A stretch of DNA of 64,000 nucleotides, taken from an uncultured Bacteroidales bacterium (lineage in GTDB: Bacteria > Bacteroidota > Bacteroidia > Bacteroidales > UBA932). The stretch is taken from positions 124,001-188,000 of the forward strand of contig CALVDO010000001.1 of NCBI GenBank assembly GCA_944326355.1. The letters are read 5' to 3'. The position numbers and the translations under genes were made by a program. Within the stretch, counting starts at the first letter, position 1. Each line of letters opens with the position of its first letter. The notes beneath the pieces were generated by a model. The model ran no database searches. It was not told the DNA's origin and saw only the letters and a program-made list of their open reading frames with translations. Below, in pieces: positions 61,160-64,000 of the stretch.

Positions 61160-61801
61160 ATGGGACTTTACTTAAGAAAGACACTTGAAAACAAGGCCGA
61201 GATCTCGGTGTGGAAGATAACGGAGACTGAGGAAGAGCTGCTCAGACTGAGTTCCGTGCCTTCCGACGAGCTGGAGGAGATCTCTATAATAAGGAATGCG
61301 GAGCTCCGCAAGCAGAGACTCGCCGTGAGGGCGCTGCTTAACGAAGTCTTCGAAGAGAAGGTGTATCTCAGCCACCACGACAACGGCAAGCCGTTTCTGG
61401 AGAACTGCATAACCAACATAAGCATCACGCACACGAATAAATATGTCGCCATCATAACCCATCAGGAAGAAGACCTCGGCATAGATATGGAGTCGATGGA
61501 CCGGGATTTCACGGCCGTCAGGGAAAAGGCGCTCTCGGATGACGAGCGGGACGATCTCGACGATGACGAAGAGAACGGTGGAGAACAGCTGGCCCTGTAC
61601 TGGTGCGCAAAGGAGGCCATATTCAAGAGAATGTCCCAGAACAAGGTCGACTTCGCCTCACAGATACGGGTAAGGAGGTTCAATCCGAAGGACGAGGGAG
61701 AGCTCGAGGCGACATTCATACACAAGGACGGCTACGAGGAGGAGTTCGAGCTCGGATACATCACTTTCGACCGCCATGTCCTCGTGTGGGTCGTGGGCTG
61801 A
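61160..61801 (+). CDS. 4'-phosphopantetheinyl transferase superfamily protein
   Basis: 213 aa Sfp-type enzyme that would activate carrier proteins by adding the pantetheine arm. The key residues lie in EDLGIDMES (Asp/Glu for Mg) and WCAKEAIFK, with ISITHT before them. Two closely spaced Asp/Glu stretches, including DDERDDLDDDEENGG, follow the Mg site. The target, ACP or another carrier, is not clear from context. It is followed by a strong terminator. Confidence 0.9.
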   Translation: MGLYLRKTLENKAEISVWKITETEEELLRLSSVPSDELEEISIIRNAELRKQRLAVRALLNEVFEEKVYLSHHDNGKPFLENCITNISITHTNKYVAIITHQEEDLGIDMESMDRDFTAVREKALSDDERDDLDDDEENGGEQLALYWCAKEAIFKRMSQNKVDFASQIRVRRFNPKDEGELEATFIHKDGYEEEFELGYITFDRHVLVWVVG

Positions 61802-61922
61802 GCAAGCCGCGGCGAGCGCGTGAAGGCCCGGGAAAACGGGCCGGCCGGCCTCTTCCCCGAGAACGGAACGCAAAACAAACATGTTATCCAAATTTGAAGA
61901 ATTCAAAATTATCTGTAGATAC

Positions 61923-61958
61923 AAATGCCTGTCAATCAACAAATTGACAGGCATTTTT
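61923..61958 (+). terminator. Intrinsic terminator after the PPTase gene
   Basis: A perfect 14-bp stem AAATGCCTGTCAAT / ATTGACAGGCATTT with a 6-nt loop and five T residues. A TTTGAA-GAA-TTCAAA inverted repeat lies just upstream at 61893-61907. No gene is seen in 61802-62077. Confidence 0.9.
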
Positions 61959-62014
61959 CCTATATGTTGATAACTTTTGCGGCTCATTTCCCGACATGAT
62001 AACGATATTTGGCT

Positions 62015-62022
62015 TATCTTTG
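62015..62022 (+). promoter_or_regulatory. -7 element of nrdD
   Basis: TATCTTTG, 55 bp before the nrdD ATG. GATAAC occurs twice just upstream (61968 and 61998 regions). Confidence 0.45.
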
Positions 62023-62077
62023 TCTTCACTTGAATAAGGTCCGACTCCGGATCTCCAAACTTAGAATTTTCTGAATC

Positions 62078-64000
62078 ATGATTAAGCACGTCATAAAGCG
62101 CGACGGAAGAGTCGTGGACTTCGACAAGAGAAAGATAGTTGACGCCATTCTCAAGGCAATGGACGTAACGGAAGCCGGTGAGGACATCGTTCTCGCCGCA
62201 GAGATAGCGGCGTCCATCTCCAGAATCGACGCCGACAGCATGAGCGTCGAGGACATTCAGGACAATGTGGAGATGGAGCTGATGAAGAGCCCGCGCAAGG
62301 AGGTGGCCAAGAAGTACATAGCCTATAGAAACCAGAGAAATCTCGCGAGAAAGGCAAAGTCCCGCGAGATATTCAAGGAGATTATTGAGGCTCAGGCCAC
62401 AGACGTGACCAGAGAGAACGCCAACATGAACGCGGACACTCCTGCCGGGATGATGATGAAGTTCGCGTCGGAGTCCACAAAGTCATTCGTGGACGAGTGC
62501 CTTCTCTCGGAAGAGGTGAAGGATGCGGTGAAGAACTCCTATATACACATACACGACAAGGACTATTATCCGACGAAGAGCCTCACCTGCGTCCAGCATC
62601 CTCTCGACAAGATCCTGAAGTACGGCTTTTTCGCCGGACACGGCGAGTCGAGGCCTGCCAAGAGGATAGAGACGGCCAGCATCCTCGGCTGCATCTCCAT
62701 GGAGACCGTGCAGAACGAGATGCACGGAGGACAGGCCATTCCTGCATTCGACTTCTATATGGCGCCGTTCGTGAGAAAGACATTCCACGAGGAGATCGAC
62801 AAGATAAGCGACATGACGGGTGTCGACTACAGCAGGCTGAAGGACATCGAGATAGACGACTACATCAGGCGCGACCTGCTCGGAATCCAGGGAGAGGAGA
62901 GAGTGGTGCAGCACGCGATCAACATGACGGTGAGCAGAGTGCATCAGTCGATGGAGGCCTTTGTCCACAACATGAACTCCATACACTCACGCGGAGGAAA
63001 TCAGGTGGTGTTCAGCTCGATAAACTACGGCACCGACACTTCCGCCGAAGGAAGATGCGTAATCCGCGAGATTCTCAACACGACATACGAAGGCGTGGGC
63101 AACGGATCTACCGCCATCTTCCCCATACAGATATGGAAGAAGAAGAGAGGAGTGAGCTACCTGCCGGAGGACAAGAACTATGACCTCTACAGATTCGCAT
63201 GCAAGGTATCCGCGAGGAGATTCTTCCCGAACTTCCTCAACCTCGACGCCACCTTCAACAGACATGAGCTCTGGAGAGCGGACGACCCGGAGAGATACCA
63301 GTATGAAGTGGCCACGATGGGATGCCGCACGAGAGTGTTTGAAAACAGGTTCGGGCCGAAAACGTCAATAGGAAGAGGCAACCTCTCGTTCACTACCATC
63401 AACCTCGTGAGACTCGCGATAGAGTGCATGGGGGAAAAGGACCCGGAGGAGAAGCTCAGGATGTTCTTCCATAAGCTCGACCACGCGCTCGACATCACTG
63501 CGAAGCAGCTCTGCGAGAGATACAATTTCCAGAAGACAGCCCTCAAGAAGCAGTTTCCTCTGCTGATGGGGTCGCTCTGGATCGGCAGTGAAAACCTCAA
63601 GGATGACGACACCATCGAATCCGTGATCAATCAGGGGACGCTCGGTATCGGCTTCATCGGCCTTGCTGAGGCTCTGATCGCCCTCACCGGCAAGCATCAC
63701 GGCGAATCAGAATCCTCGCAGGAGCTCGGACTCAGGATCATCACCTACATGAGGGACAAGGCCAACGAGTATTCCGAAAAATTCCAGCACAACTTCAGCA
63801 TACTTGCGACTCCGGCTGAAGGTCTGTCAGGCAAGTTCACCAAGGCTGACAGAAAGAAGTTCGGCATCATTCCGGGGGTGACCGACAAGGAGTACTACAC
63901 CAACTCCAACCACGTGCCTGTATACTACCACTGCACGCCTAAGCACAAGGCCGAGGTGGAGGCGCCTTACCATGCGCTCACGACCGGCGGACACATCTTC
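62078..64000 (+). CDS. nrdD: Anaerobic (class III) ribonucleoside-triphosphate reductase (3' truncated)
   Basis: Oxygen-sensitive glycyl-radical enzyme making deoxyribonucleotides. 641 codons are visible and the frame is open at the window end. The N-terminal ATP-cone (residues 1-90: VIKRDGRVVDFDKRKI, KEVAKKYIAYR) is followed by the catalytic region with SLTCVQHPLDKILKYGFF, MHGGQAIPAFDFY, HSRGGNQVVFSSINYG and GNGSTAIFPIQIWKKKRG. The C-terminal glycyl-radical loop lies beyond the window. Its activase nrdG is expected downstream. Consistent with an anaerobe. Confidence 0.95.
   Translation, partial: MIKHVIKRDGRVVDFDKRKIVDAILKAMDVTEAGEDIVLAAEIAASISRIDADSMSVEDIQDNVEMELMKSPRKEVAKKYIAYRNQRNLARKAKSREIFKEIIEAQATDVTRENANMNADTPAGMMMKFASESTKSFVDECLLSEEVKDAVKNSYIHIHDKDYYPTKSLTCVQHPLDKILKYGFFAGHGESRPAKRIETASILGCISMETVQNEMHGGQAIPAFDFYMAPFVRKTFHEEIDKISDMTGVDYSRLKDIEIDDYIRRDLLGIQGEERVVQHAINMTVSRVHQSMEAFVHNMNSIHSRGGNQVVFSSINYGTDTSAEGRCVIREILNTTYEGVGNGSTAIFPIQIWKKKRGVSYLPEDKNYDLYRFACKVSARRFFPNFLNLDATFNRHELWRADDPERYQYEVATMGCRTRVFENRFGPKTSIGRGNLSFTTINLVRLAIECMGEKDPEEKLRMFFHKLDHALDITAKQLCERYNFQKTALKKQFPLLMGSLWIGSENLKDDDTIESVINQGTLGIGFIGLAEALIALTGKHHGESESSQELGLRIITYMRDKANEYSEKFQHNFSILATPAEGLSGKFTKADRKKFGIIPGVTDKEYYTNSNHVPVYYHCTPKHKAEVEAPYHALTTGGHIF

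Overview
The window is about 64 kb of high-GC chromosome from a member of the Bacteroidetes, most likely Bacteroidales. The evidence is direct: many genes and both tRNAs are preceded by the Bacteroidetes sigma -7 element TAnnTTTG, several with a TTTG-like -33 box 19-20 bp upstream. Outer-membrane TonB receptors, a DUF2723 (GT117) protein, a DUF4271-hemD pair, Hepar_II_III lyases of the DUF4962 type and FucP-type sugar permeases are all typical of this phylum. The genus cannot be named from the sequence alone. No insertion sequence, prophage, integrase or CRISPR array was seen; this looks like core chromosome with one small polysaccharide-degradation cluster.

Layout. 1-12140 (+): end of the division and cell-wall cluster (ftsW, cut by the window edge, murG, murC, ftsQ, ftsA, ftsZ), then gltX, a small membrane protein, rpiB, truB and a MATE exporter. 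12141-15909 (-): a hexose-type unit, FucP permease / ROK kinase / FucP permease, with a promoter and a terminator-like hairpin in its leader. 16274-18963: a TonB receptor with a Met-rich loop, divergent from rubredoxin. 19051-24451: recO-rdgB, a C-terminal processing protease, a second MATE exporter and a YgjP-type metallopeptidase. 24592-27431: rpsO and pnp. 27748-34198 (+): an uronic-acid polysaccharide operon with two paralogous Hepar_II_III lyases flanking a GH88 unsaturated glucuronyl hydrolase. 34463-40010: a small OMP, then (-) a TPR-like protein, an AraC regulator and an Oar-like TonB receptor.

40193-43771: metK behind a SAM-II riboswitch and terminator, then miaA, smpB and tRNA-Ala. 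43905-50424: DUF2723/GT117 on the minus strand, divergent from an operon of SUI1, DUF4271, hemD, rnpA, yidD and menG. 50412-54276 (-): menA, a GT2 glycosyltransferase and lepA, the latter behind a duplicated promoter module. 54480-56107: tRNA-Pro, lolD and a TrmN6-like methyltransferase. 56196-60823 (-): a Spy-like protein, a putative anti-sigma protein, an ECF sigma factor, a split transketolase and malate dehydrogenase. 61160-64000 (+): a phosphopantetheinyl transferase and anaerobic ribonucleotide reductase nrdD, cut by the window end.

How it fits together: cell division and murein precursor synthesis, translation and RNA turnover, heme and menaquinone synthesis and fermentative/anaerobic metabolism (nrdD, rubredoxin, mdh, split transketolase) suggest an anaerobic gut- or rumen-type saccharolytic organism. 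The most interesting non-coding elements are the SAM-II/terminator switch before metK, the duplicated 57-bp promoter module before lepA, a three-stem RNA candidate at 51447-51564, the phased half-sites before the AraC gene, and the leader hairpin before the sugar permease operon.
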